Below, piece after piece: positions 50,606 to 59,608 of a stretch of DNA of 64,000 nucleotides; position 1 is the stretch's first letter; each line of letters begins with the position of its first letter. The stretch is from positions 1-64,000 of the forward strand of contig NZ_CAKPYE010000007.1 in assembly GCF_934202705.1 (NCBI RefSeq), in the 5' to 3' direction. Below the pieces are notes generated by a model. That model did no database searches. It was not told the DNA's origin and saw nothing but the letters and a program-made list of their open reading frames with translations. Source of the stretch: an uncultured Limosilactobacillus sp. Lineage in GTDB: Bacteria; Bacillota; Bacilli; Lactobacillales; Lactobacillaceae. The position numbers were made by a program, and so were the translations under genes.

Positions 50606-52693
50606 TTAGTTGTTGCCACCATTCTTAGAAATGATATCTTCTTGAACTGACTTTGGAACTGCAGAGTAATGGTCAAATGTCATCGTGAACGTCCCACGAC
50701 CTTGGGTAGCAGAACGAAGAGTCGTTGCATAACCAAACATCTCTGACAATGGTACGAATGCATGAACAAGTTGTGCGTTCCCACGTTCTTCCATTCCATC
50801 AATTGAACCACGACGAGCAGTAACGTGACCCATAACATCACCCAGGTTGTCTTCTGGAGTTACAATATCAACTTTCATAATTGGTTCCAGAATTACGGGA
50901 TCAGCCTTCTTGGCTGCATTCTTAAGTGCAAGTGAAGCAGCAACTTTAAAAGCAGCTTCGGATGAGTCGACTTCGTGGTAACTACCATCATAAAGTTTGG
51001 CGTGCATATCAACTAATGGGTAACCAGCAAGAACACCGTTCTCCATTGCCTCTTTCAAACCTTGTTCAACAGCAGGAATGTATTCACGAGGAACAACCCC
51101 ACCAACGATAGCGTCTTCAAATTCGAAACCTTTACCTTCATCCAATGGAGTAAATTCAATCCATACATCACCGTATTGACCTTTACCACCAGATTGACGA
51201 ACAAATTTACCTTGTGCACTTGCTTGCTTAGTAAATGCTTCACGATAGGAAACTTGTGGCTTACCAACGGTTACTTCCGCGTGGAATTCACGACGGAGCC
51301 GTTCAACAATGATGTCTAAGTGTAGTTCACCCATTCCGGCGATTAATGTTTCACCAGTTTCAGGGTTAGTTTCGGTCTTAAACGTTGGGTCTTCTTCAGC
51401 AAGCTTTTGCAGACCTTTATCCATCTTATCTTGATCAGCCTTAGATTTAGGTTCAACAGAAACTTGAATAACTGGTTCAGGGAAGTCCATAGATTCAAGC
51501 TGAAGCGGATGATCAGGATCAGTTAATGAATCACCTGTTGTTGTGTTCTTTAAACCAATTGCCGCAGCAATATCACCAGAGAACACTTCAGGAATTTCGT
51601 GTTGTTGGTTAGAGTGCATTTGAAGCAGACGACCAATCCGTTCACGCTTATCCTTAGTAGCGTTCAAAACGTATGAACCAGATTGAAGGGAACCGGTGTA
51701 AACACGCAAGAACGTCAAACGACCAACAAATGGGTCAGTAGCAATCTTAAATGCTAAGGCAGCAAAAGGCTTGTCATCACCAGCAGTTAATTCAACTTCA
51801 TTACCATCTGCATCGTGAGCAACAAATGGCTTAACATCTAATGGGGATGGTAAGTAGTCAATAACTGCATCAAGCATCATTTGAATACCCTTATCCTTGT
51901 ATGCAGAACCAGCTAATACAGGGAACAGTTCTTGGGCAAGAGTTGCCTTACGAATGGCAGCCTTAATTTCATCAACAGAAATTTCTGAACCATCAAGGTA
52001 CTTTTCCATAATGTTGTCATCAACATCAGCCAAAGTTTCAAGCATTTCATCATGGCGCTTTTCCGCTTCGTCCTTAAGGTCAGCTGGAATATCAACAGTA
52101 TCCCAGTTAGTGCCCAACTTATCTTCGTCATAAACGTAAGCAACCATCTTGACAAGGTCAACTACTCCGGCAAAGTCATCTTCAGCACCAATTGGTAATT
52201 GAATTGGTAATGGGGTAACGTTTAAACGATCTTTGATTGTTTGAACTGAGTAATCAAAGTTAGCACCCATCTTATCCATCTTGTTAGCAAAAACGATCCG
52301 TGGAACATCAAAGTCATCAGCTTGACGCCAAACAGTTTCAGTTTGTGGTTCAACCCCAGCTTGGGCGTCCAGAACCGTTACGGCACCGTCAAGTACCCGT
52401 AAGGCACGTTCAACTTCAACTGTGAAGTCAACGTGTCCTGGGGTATCAATGATGTTAATCCGGTGATCCTTCCAAACCGCAGTAGTAGCGGCAGAAGTGA
52501 TCGTAATCCCACGTTCCTTTTCTTCATCCATCCAGTCCATTTGTGAAGCACCATCATGAGTTTCACCAATTTTGTGAATTTTACCAGTGTAGTAAAGGAT
52601 CCGTTCAGTGGCAGTAGTCTTCCCCGCGTCAATGTGGGCCATGATACCAATGTTACGAGTCTTGGCAAGTGGATATTCACGTTTGTTAGCCAT
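50606..52693 (-). CDS. fusA: Elongation factor G
   Basis: The GTPase that moves tRNA and mRNA through the ribosome. G1 is AHIDAGKTT, G3 DTPGHVDF and G4 NKMDKMG; the switch I region has MDWMDEEKERGITITSAAT. Domains III to V end in FGYATTLRSATQGRGTFTM. Length 695. It is third in the str operon, but an intrinsic terminator lies between it and rpsG. Confidence 0.98.
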   Translation of the reverse strand: MANKREYPLAKTRNIGIMAHIDAGKTTATERILYYTGKIHKIGETHDGASQMDWMDEEKERGITITSAATTAVWKDHRINIIDTPGHVDFTVEVERALRVLDGAVTVLDAQAGVEPQTETVWRQADDFDVPRIVFANKMDKMGANFDYSVQTIKDRLNVTPLPIQLPIGAEDDFAGVVDLVKMVAYVYDEDKLGTNWDTVDIPADLKDEAEKRHDEMLETLADVDDNIMEKYLDGSEISVDEIKAAIRKATLAQELFPVLAGSAYKDKGIQMMLDAVIDYLPSPLDVKPFVAHDADGNEVELTAGDDKPFAALAFKIATDPFVGRLTFLRVYTGSLQSGSYVLNATKDKRERIGRLLQMHSNQQHEIPEVFSGDIAAAIGLKNTTTGDSLTDPDHPLQLESMDFPEPVIQVSVEPKSKADQDKMDKGLQKLAEEDPTFKTETNPETGETLIAGMGELHLDIIVERLRREFHAEVTVGKPQVSYREAFTKQASAQGKFVRQSGGKGQYGDVWIEFTPLDEGKGFEFEDAIVGGVVPREYIPAVEQGLKEAMENGVLAGYPLVDMHAKLYDGSYHEVDSSEAAFKVAASLALKNAAKKADPVILEPIMKVDIVTPEDNLGDVMGHVTARRGSIDGMEERGNAQLVHAFVPLSEMFGYATTLRSATQGRGTFTMTFDHYSAVPKSVQEDIISKNGGNN

Positions 52694-52724
52694 CTTTTTG
52701 TGTATCTCCCTTCAAATCTTTCTT

Positions 52725-52790
52725 AAAAAAAGGGTGACGTTTTTAATCGATTGCGTCGCCCTCAGAGAAACTAGGTCGGCGACCAGTTTC
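52725..52790 (-). promoter_or_regulatory. Attenuator-like structure between rpsG and fusA
   Basis: Just after the rpsG stop the message folds GAAACTAGGTC against GACCAGTTTC (52767-52790). Next comes an intrinsic terminator, AGGGTGACG (52731-52739) with CGTCGCCCT (52754-52762), followed by seven T. The loop GTCGCC of the first hairpin is complementary to GGCGAC in the 5' arm of the terminator, so the two folds may exclude each other. No promoter fits between the terminator and fusA, so fusA depends on readthrough. Confidence 0.7.
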
Positions 52791-52796
52791 AATTTA

Positions 52797-53267
52797 TTAC
52801 CAGCGGTAATGTGCAAATGCTCGGTTGGCTTCAGCCATCCGTAAAGTATCTTCCTTCTTCTTAATTGAAGCACCAGTGTTGTTTGATGCATCAATAATTT
52901 CAGCAGCTAACCGTTGAATCATTGTATGTTCACCACGAAGACGTGCGAATTGGGTTAACCAACGAAGTGCTAACGTCCGTTGACGGTCTGGACGAACTTC
53001 AATTGGAACTTGGTAGTTAGAACCACCAATACGACGTGCCTTAACTTCAAGTGCAGGTTGAACATTTTCAATTGCTTGTTCAAATACTTCAACTGGATCA
53101 TTACCAGTTTGGTCTTTAATTTCGTTAAATGCTTGATATAAGATCTTGGAAGCGGTACCACGCTTACCATCTAACATCAAGTGGTTAATCATGCTAGTTA
53201 CCAGCTTTGAATTGTAAATTGGATCTGGTAAAACTTCTGGTTTTGCAATATGTCCTTTACGAGGCAT
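52797..53267 (-). CDS. rpsG: 30S ribosomal protein S7
   Basis: A head-assembly protein which in E. coli represses the str operon. MPRKGHIAKPEVLPDPIYNS opens it, and NYQVPIEVRPDRQRTLALRW follows. Length 156, ending in FAHYRW. It is followed by an attenuator-like structure. Confidence 0.98.
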   Translation of the reverse strand: MPRKGHIAKPEVLPDPIYNSKLVTSMINHLMLDGKRGTASKILYQAFNEIKDQTGNDPVEVFEQAIENVQPALEVKARRIGGSNYQVPIEVRPDRQRTLALRWLTQFARLRGEHTMIQRLAAEIIDASNNTGASIKKKEDTLRMAEANRAFAHYRW

Positions 53268-53290
53268 TTCTTATTTCCTCCCTTTGATGA

Positions 53291-53704
53291 TTAGTCCTTA
53301 GGCTTCTTTGCACCGTACTTAGAACGGCTTTGACGACGACCTTCAACGCCGGCAGTATCAAGTGTCCCACGAATAATGTGGTAACGAACCCCTGGCAAGT
53401 CCTTTACACGACCACCACGAATTAGAACAACTGAGTGTTCTTGAAGGTTGTGACCAATCCCAGGAATGTAAGCAGTAACTTCGATTAAGTTAGAAAGACG
53501 AACACGGGCATACTTCCGTAAAGCTGAGTTTGGCTTCTTTGGCGTCATTGTACCAACACGGGTTGCAACCCCACGCTTTTGTGGTGATGGTGTCTTAACT
53601 TCTTCCTTCTTAAAACTGTTGTAAACAAAGCCCAAGGCAGGTGACTTTGACTTGTCCTTGTGACTCTTCCGGCCCTTACGAACCAGTTGATTAATTGTAG
53701 GCAT
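53291..53704 (-). CDS. rpsL: 30S ribosomal protein S12
   Basis: A decoding-centre protein. The conserved TPKKPNSALRKYARVRLSN keeps Lys at the position where streptomycin-resistance changes occur elsewhere, so it looks sensitive-type, and VLIRGGRVKDLPGVRYHIIR follows. Length 137. First gene of the str operon. Confidence 0.98.
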   Translation of the reverse strand: MPTINQLVRKGRKSHKDKSKSPALGFVYNSFKKEEVKTPSPQKRGVATRVGTMTPKKPNSALRKYARVRLSNLIEVTAYIPGIGHNLQEHSVVLIRGGRVKDLPGVRYHIIRGTLDTAGVEGRRQSRSKYGAKKPKD

Positions 53705-53736
53705 AATTAATCCCCTTTCTTTGATTTAAGTCCACA

Positions 53737-53823
53737 CATCCAGGTGGTTCTTTTTTGAGAATAAAAAAATGGATGGTTATTTAATTTGTGCTATCGCGGA
53801 CGTTCGTCTGTCCAACGACAGAC
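53737..53823 (-). promoter_or_regulatory. Structured leader of the str operon
   Basis: Two hairpins lie in the rpsL leader: GTCTGTC (53806-53812) with GACAGAC (53817-53823), and a longer stem of CATCCA (53737-53742) and TGGATG (53770-53775) extended by paired T and A runs. No direct terminator is seen, so control could act on translation. Confidence 0.55.
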
Positions 53824-53853
53824 ACACTCGCTGCTAACAAAAGCACCTTGACT

Positions 53854-53882
53854 AATTTAACATGTGACTTGTTTATTGTCAA
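53854..53882 (-). promoter_or_regulatory. Promoter of the str operon
   Basis: The -35 box TTGACA (53877-53882) and -10 box TAAATT (53854-53859) are 17 bp apart, about 150 bases before rpsL. Confidence 0.75.
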
Positions 53883-53949
53883 ATGATATCGATTAGGAAA
53901 TTCGTTTAACTTTTGTAAATCTTGCGTAGTTATTTATTGAGGTGAAACT

Positions 53950-54621
53950 ATGTCAATTGTTTTATTTTTAACTGGTGCCTGTTGGTGCTCTTTTTTAACT
54001 ACCATGACTTGGCGAAAATTATTTTTTCGCAGTTGCTCTTTTAACCAGCGGTCTGTTTGTGATCATTGCAAGCAAATAATCCGTTGGTACCATCTCATCC
54101 CCATTATTGGATACGTCATTCAAAAAGGAAAATGTAAACAATGTGGAAAGCCGATTAATCGTTTCTGGATCACAACCGAGATACTATCCGCATTTCTGTG
54201 GATGGAATTTCCCATTTTCTCAATTTCTGACGCAATCATTTTCATTTTAGTCGATTCATGTATGCTTATTACCTGCACTGAAGATTGGTTTACTCAAAAG
54301 TTTAACGGCGCTTGGTTAATTAGTATTGGATTCCTTCACTGGCTCACAATTATGGAACCATTTCAGATTCTGACAATTGGTTACGTAGTGATCTGGAGCG
54401 TTTGCTACTGGTACCGCAAAATCGGCAATGGGGATGTGGACTTCATTTTATTAGCCATTTTAAGTTGTGGGGCGACCGTTGCCAATCAGATGATTTTTTT
54501 AGCTTGTTTCTTTTCTCTATTCCACCCAAAACTTTTTCATAAAGTCGCCATCCCATTTCTTCCCTTTCTGTGGTGTGGACTATTTTTAAGCCTAATTATA
54601 AAAAAACACGCCCTTGTCTAG
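53950..54621 (+). CDS. comC: Prepilin peptidase (type IV leader peptidase, A24)
   Basis: A membrane aspartic protease that cleaves and often methylates the leader of competence pseudopilins. It has the zinc-binding pairs Cys37/Cys40 and Cys62/Cys65 and the two catalytic aspartates, Asp112 in TEDWFTQ and Asp162 in GNGDVD. About seven membrane segments. Length 223. A GAGGTGA ribosome site precedes the ATG. Alone on the plus strand, next to the str operon. No pseudopilin genes are in the window. Its presence suggests the organism keeps at least part of a DNA-uptake system. Confidence 0.92.
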   Translation: MSIVLFLTGACWCSFLTTMTWRKLFFRSCSFNQRSVCDHCKQIIRWYHLIPIIGYVIQKGKCKQCGKPINRFWITTEILSAFLWMEFPIFSISDAIIFILVDSCMLITCTEDWFTQKFNGAWLISIGFLHWLTIMEPFQILTIGYVVIWSVCYWYRKIGNGDVDFILLAILSCGATVANQMIFLACFFSLFHPKLFHKVAIPFLPFLWCGLFLSLIIKKHALV

Positions 54622-54628
54622 ACGTGTT
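54601..54628 (-). terminator. Terminator of the DUF998 gene
   Basis: AACACG (54605-54610) pairs with CGTGTT (54623-54628), and seven T follow on the minus strand. It overlaps the end of comC. Confidence 0.65.
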
Positions 54629-54643
54629 CAGTATAGCAAGTTA

Positions 54644-55810
54644 TTATTCAGATCGATCAGGAACCACCTTTATGGAAACTGGGAAGATCTGGACATTGTT
54701 ATTAACAAGTGTTTCGATATATTGAAGCAACAACAAGATCCAGGCGAACGCTAACATAAAGGCAATTAATTCAAAAGCTGTTAAGGATAAATATGTAAAT
54801 GCTTCAAACACAATATAATCAACCGCAATCACAGCTCCAATAATGTGGGAAACTTTCAAAAAGTCTTTAGTAACTTCAGGTAAAATCCAACGGACGGCGA
54901 CAATTAGGATTAATAATAAGTAGACCAACCACATTGCAATCCGATCATGAAGGATGTGAAACTCTGGATTATTTGGAAATAGTCCGATACAACCGATACA
55001 TGCACCAAGTGCATATAACAATCCACGCAAAGTGTTAACTTTCCACCCGCGGTACTTATGATTCAAGTTAACAAACAAGTAATCAATTAAAATCATTAAA
55101 AGTAAGCCAGAGAAAACTAACGTAATATTAAAGGAAAAGTGGTTACTATTTTGATTGGTCCCGAGAAAACTAAAATTGTGACGCCACCAGTTCTTGGTTG
55201 AATTAGTTAACATGGAGAATCCAACCCCACCAACAATCATAATCGTCATTAAATTGGTTATTACTCCAGGTGAAATCGTCATTGCCAAGTTAATCATTAA
55301 ATAGTTGACTACGGCCTCCGCAATAAATATCAAAACTGTTGAGGTATAGATATCCAAGCGCAGCCCATGAAATAATTCTCCTAATAACCAATAAACCGCA
55401 AGCATGATGAAAATAATAATCATCGCACTTGCAACAATGAGCGGTGGTAAGCTTCGCCATGAAAACGATCGTGCCGGGCCGCTACCCCGCATCTTTTCAA
55501 CAATAAAGGTAATCGCAAATGCCAACGTTCCGCAAATGGCACTGAGCAGGATTGAAGCAGTGGCAATCGAATCATTTCCGCTAAGCGGAATAACATGGTA
55601 GTGTTGACTCATTACATAAAGCAAAAAGGCAACTGCCGAAAGTGTTGCAAAGATTCCGTACCACCAGAAATGAATTTGTGGGATTAAATCCACCACATTA
55701 GCAGGTCGTACTAAAATCGAATTATGCTCCAACCGCATTGAGTATTCGGTATTATCTATTTCCAGTTGTTTTAATGCCGCCTCAGGAATTTCAATTTCAT
55801 ATTTTTTCAA
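54644..55810 (-). CDS. DUF998 family membrane protein
   Basis: The N-terminal 50 residues (KKYEIEIPEAALKQLEIDN) form a small soluble beta-rich domain of AbrB-like look. Then follow about ten hydrophobic segments arranged as in DUF998 proteins (FWWYGIFATLSAVAFLLYVM, LLIMLIDYLFV and others). The role is unknown. The TTG at 55810 is chosen because GGGGAGGA lies 5 bases upstream. About 389 residues. It stands between comC and rpoC with its own terminator. Confidence 0.75.
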   Translation of the reverse strand: MKKYEIEIPEAALKQLEIDNTEYSMRLEHNSILVRPANVVDLIPQIHFWWYGIFATLSAVAFLLYVMSQHYHVIPLSGNDSIATASILLSAICGTLAFAITFIVEKMRGSGPARSFSWRSLPPLIVASAMIIIFIMLAVYWLLGELFHGLRLDIYTSTVLIFIAEAVVNYLMINLAMTISPGVITNLMTIMIVGGVGFSMLTNSTKNWWRHNFSFLGTNQNSNHFSFNITLVFSGLLLMILIDYLFVNLNHKYRGWKVNTLRGLLYALGACIGCIGLFPNNPEFHILHDRIAMWLVYLLLILIVAVRWILPEVTKDFLKVSHIIGAVIAVDYIVFEAFTYLSLTAFELIAFMLAFAWILLLLQYIETLVNNNVQIFPVSIKVVPDRSE

Positions 55811-55875
55811 TTTTATCCTCCCCAACTTGTAACTTAATTACATTAACACCATTTTTATAATAAATACAAGCAAAA

Positions 55876-55910
55876 AATAAGACGTGAGCCAAATCGACTC
55901 ACGTCTTATT
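55876..55910 (-). terminator. Terminator of the rpoBC operon
   Basis: AATAAGACGTGAG (55876-55888) and CTCACGTCTTATT (55898-55910) form a perfect 13-bp stem, with T residues following on the minus strand, just after the rpoC stop. Confidence 0.93.
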
Positions 55911-55925
55911 CATTTTAGAAGAAAA

Positions 55926-58900
55926 TTACTGATCGTCATTTTCTTTCATTTGTTCTTCCATTTCACGAATGGAACCGTTTGGCATTGCAGTAACTGCACT
56001 ATCAGCAGTCGCCCCAACGCTAACTTCTTTTGGCTTAATGTTTCGGTAAGCACTCATTCCTGTACCAGCAGGAATAATCTTACCAATAATAACATTTTCC
56101 TTTAGACCAACAAGTGGGTCTTCCTTGCCACGGATAGCGGCATCGGTAAGTACCCGGGTCGTTTCTTGGAAGGAAGCGGCAGATAAGAAACTATTAGTTT
56201 CCAAAGCAGCCTTAGTGATTCCAAGAATTACCGGACGAGCAGTTGCTGGGATTCCACCAGAAATTAACGTCTGATAGTTAGCATCCCGGAATTGACTAAT
56301 GTCCATCAATTCACCTGGAAGAACATCAGTATCACCAGGATCCATAACCCGAACTTTCCGCATCATTTGCCGAATCATAATTTCAACGTGCTTATCTAAC
56401 AAGTCAATCCCTTGCATCCGATAAACACCTTGGACTTGTTCCAGCAAGTAAGTTTCAGTTGAGAGGACATCCCGAACACGAATTAATTCCTTTGGATCAA
56501 TGGAACCTTCGTTCAAAGCTGATCCACGGTGAATAAAGTCACCTTCAGAAACCCGTAACCGAGCAGTGATTGGCAAAGTATAAGTCCGCGTATCATTCTC
56601 GCCCTTTACGGTAATATCCTTAGTTTGTTCAGCTGGATTTTCTTCAATTGATTCAATCTCACCGGTAACTTCTGAAATAGTAGCCCGACCTTTTGGATTC
56701 CGTGCTTCAACAATTTCTTGCACACGAGGAAGCCCTTGAGTAATATCTTCGTTTCCAGCAACCCCACCGGTGTGGAAGTTACGTAACGTTAGTTGCGTAC
56801 CAGGTTCACCAATTGATTGAGCTGCGACAGTCCCAATTGCTTCACCAGCTTCGACCTTGTCTCCAGTAGCGGCGTTTCGTCCATAACAGCGTTCACACAC
56901 ACCATGTTCAGTGTTACAAGTAAATGCTGAGCGAATCGTTACTGTCTTCACTCCAGCATCAACGATCTTTTGAGCCATGGCTTCATCAATTAAGACATTC
57001 TTACCAACAATTCGTTCACCAGTGGAAGGATCGAAGACCGACTTCATTGTGTAACGACCAAGGATTCGGTCATACAGTGGTTCAATCATTTCGTTACCGT
57101 TAGTAATTGCTGAAACGTCAAGCCCACGATCGGTTCTACAATCTTCTTCACGAACGATGACATCTTGAGCAACATCAACCAGACGACGAGTTAGGTAACC
57201 AGAGTTGGCAGTCTTCAAAGCGGTATCTGTCATCCCTTTACGAGCACCGTGAGAGGAAATGAACATTTCCAGAACTGATAGCCCTTCACGGAAGTTAGAA
57301 AGAATTGGTAATTCCATAATCTTACCAGATGGTGAAGCCATTAAGCCACGCATTCCGGCAAGTTGAGTAAAGTTAGAAATGTTACCACGCGCACCGGAGT
57401 CAGACATCATGTTGATTGGGTTATGGATATCCATATGTTCAATTAATTTCTCTTGAACTTCGTCCTTGGCATCATTCCAAACACCAATTACCCGTTCATA
57501 ACGTTCATTGTCTGTAATTAACCCACGACGGAATTGCTTCGTAATTAATGCAACTTGCTTGTGCGCCTTTTCAATAATTTCAGGCTTTTCCTTTAAGTCC
57601 GTGATATCGGCAACCCCAACTGTTAAACCAGAGATGGTTGATTCATAGTAACCAAGGTCCTTAATGCGGTCCAAAAACTCAGAGGTTTCTGTAACTTTAT
57701 AAATCTTGTAGATTTCAGCAATGATATCCGATAAGAAGCCCTTCTTGAATGGTGGAACAAGTGGAGCATTTTCCAGGTATTCATGAATATCTTCACCCTT
57801 ATCGAGGAAGTACTTATCAGGAACACCATTTTGCAGATTATCATCAGTTGGTTCATTAATGAATGTGTAATCCTTTGGCAGAATCTTATTAAACAATAAT
57901 TTACCAACGCTGGTTACCATTACCTTGTCACGTTGATCATCAGTGAACGGCTTCTCAGGGTAAGCGGCAACTTGAACACCTACTCGTGTTTGCAATGCAA
58001 CATAACCATTTCGATAGGCCATTTCAGCTTCATCGGCATCCTTAAAGATCATTCCTTCGCCTTCGCGACCCTTATCTTCCGTAGTCATGTAGTAATTACC
58101 AATAACCATATCTTGTGAAGGTGCCACAATTGGTTCACCATCACGAGGCGAAAGAATATGGTGAGCAGCCAACATTAATAGTCGTGCTTCCGCCTGAGCT
58201 TCATCTGATAATGGCACGTGAATAGCCATTTGGTCACCATCAAAGTCCGCATTGTATGCTGTACATACTAATGGGTGTAGCCGCATTGACTTACCAGAAA
58301 CCAAAATTGGTTCAAACGCTTGAATCCCTAACCGGTGCAAAGTAGGTGCCCGGTTCAGCAATACCGGGTGTTCTTTAATAACATCTTCGAGAACATCAAA
58401 GACCTTATCGTCACGCTTATCAATCATGCGCTTAGCAGCCTTAACATTATTAACCATCTTGCGTTTGGTTAATTCGTGCATAATAAATGGCTTAAATAAT
58501 TCTAAGGCCATCGGGATAGGGAGTCCCATTTGGTTCATCTTCAGAGATGGACCAACATCAATGACGGAACGGCCAGAGTAGTCAACCCGCTTTCCCAGTA
58601 AGTTTTGACGGAACCGTCCTTGTTTCCCTTTCAACAAGTGAGAGAGAGACTTCAATGGACGATTACCTGGCCCAGCAACCGGACGACCACGACGACCATT
58701 ATCGATTAAAGCATCAACCGCTTCTTGCAACATCCGTTTTTCGTTTTGCACAATAATTCCTGGAGCATTTAATTCCAGTAATCGCTTCAAACGATTGTTT
58801 CGGTTAATAACCCGCCGATAAAGATCGTTCAGATCAGAAGTAGCGAACCGTCCACCTTCCAATTGAACCATTGGTCGCAAGTCAGGTGGCATCACAGGGA

Positions 58901-59591
58901 TTACATCCATTACCATCCATTCTGGTTTATTACCAGACTTGATAAATGCTTCCAAAATGTCCAATCGGCGAACAGCACGCGTCCGTTTTTGGCCGGTAGC
59001 ATCCTTTAATTCAGCTTTCAGTTCATCGGCTTCTTTTTGAAGGTCAACATCCTTCAAAAGTTTTTGAACCGCCTCAGCACCCATTTCTGCTGTAAATCGA
59101 TCGCCGTACTCAGCCTTCTTATCACGGTATTCAGCTTCCGTCAGTAACTGTTTCTTTTCTAATGGCGTATCACCTGGATCTAAAACCACGTAGGAAGCAA
59201 AGTAGATTACTTCTTCCAATGCGCGTGGGCTCATGTCCAAAACAAGCCCCATCCGTGATGGAATTCCCTTGAAGTACCAAATATGTGATACCGGAGCAGC
59301 TAATTCAATGTGGCCCATCCGTTCACGACGAACTTTTGAACTAGTAACTTCGACCCCACAGCGATCACATACTAATCCCTTAAAACGAACTCGTTTGTAT
59401 TTACCACAAGCACATTCGTAGTCCTTGGTTGGTCCAAAGATTCGTTCGTCAAACAGACCTTCTTTTTCGGGCTTTAAAGTTCGATAGTTAATCGTTTCTG
59501 GCTTTTTCACTTCACCATACGACCAACTCCGGATCTTATTAGGTGAAGCCAACCCGATCTGCATACTTTCAAAATTATTGACGTCAATCAA
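55926..59591 (-). CDS. rpoC: RNA polymerase beta' subunit
   Basis: Catalytic subunit of RNA polymerase. The N-terminal zinc site is CACGKYKRVRFKGLVCDRCG, the catalytic Mg-binding loop is NADFDGDQMAIHVPL, and the second zinc site is CRTDRG with CNTEHGVCERCYG. Length 1221, normal for the order. The start is a TTG (MIDVNNFESMQIGLASPNKI) behind AAGGAGGA. It follows rpoB by 17 bases. Confidence 0.98.
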   Translation of the reverse strand: MIDVNNFESMQIGLASPNKIRSWSYGEVKKPETINYRTLKPEKEGLFDERIFGPTKDYECACGKYKRVRFKGLVCDRCGVEVTSSKVRRERMGHIELAAPVSHIWYFKGIPSRMGLVLDMSPRALEEVIYFASYVVLDPGDTPLEKKQLLTEAEYRDKKAEYGDRFTAEMGAEAVQKLLKDVDLQKEADELKAELKDATGQKRTRAVRRLDILEAFIKSGNKPEWMVMDVIPVMPPDLRPMVQLEGGRFATSDLNDLYRRVINRNNRLKRLLELNAPGIIVQNEKRMLQEAVDALIDNGRRGRPVAGPGNRPLKSLSHLLKGKQGRFRQNLLGKRVDYSGRSVIDVGPSLKMNQMGLPIPMALELFKPFIMHELTKRKMVNNVKAAKRMIDKRDDKVFDVLEDVIKEHPVLLNRAPTLHRLGIQAFEPILVSGKSMRLHPLVCTAYNADFDGDQMAIHVPLSDEAQAEARLLMLAAHHILSPRDGEPIVAPSQDMVIGNYYMTTEDKGREGEGMIFKDADEAEMAYRNGYVALQTRVGVQVAAYPEKPFTDDQRDKVMVTSVGKLLFNKILPKDYTFINEPTDDNLQNGVPDKYFLDKGEDIHEYLENAPLVPPFKKGFLSDIIAEIYKIYKVTETSEFLDRIKDLGYYESTISGLTVGVADITDLKEKPEIIEKAHKQVALITKQFRRGLITDNERYERVIGVWNDAKDEVQEKLIEHMDIHNPINMMSDSGARGNISNFTQLAGMRGLMASPSGKIMELPILSNFREGLSVLEMFISSHGARKGMTDTALKTANSGYLTRRLVDVAQDVIVREEDCRTDRGLDVSAITNGNEMIEPLYDRILGRYTMKSVFDPSTGERIVGKNVLIDEAMAQKIVDAGVKTVTIRSAFTCNTEHGVCERCYGRNAATGDKVEAGEAIGTVAAQSIGEPGTQLTLRNFHTGGVAGNEDITQGLPRVQEIVEARNPKGRATISEVTGEIESIEENPAEQTKDITVKGENDTRTYTLPITARLRVSEGDFIHRGSALNEGSIDPKELIRVRDVLSTETYLLEQVQGVYRMQGIDLLDKHVEIMIRQMMRKVRVMDPGDTDVLPGELMDISQFRDANYQTLISGGIPATARPVILGITKAALETNSFLSAASFQETTRVLTDAAIRGKEDPLVGLKENVIIGKIIPAGTGMSAYRNIKPKEVSVGATADSAVTAMPNGSIREMEEQMKENDDQ

Positions 59592-59608
59592 AGGGCTGTC
59601 CTCCTTTT

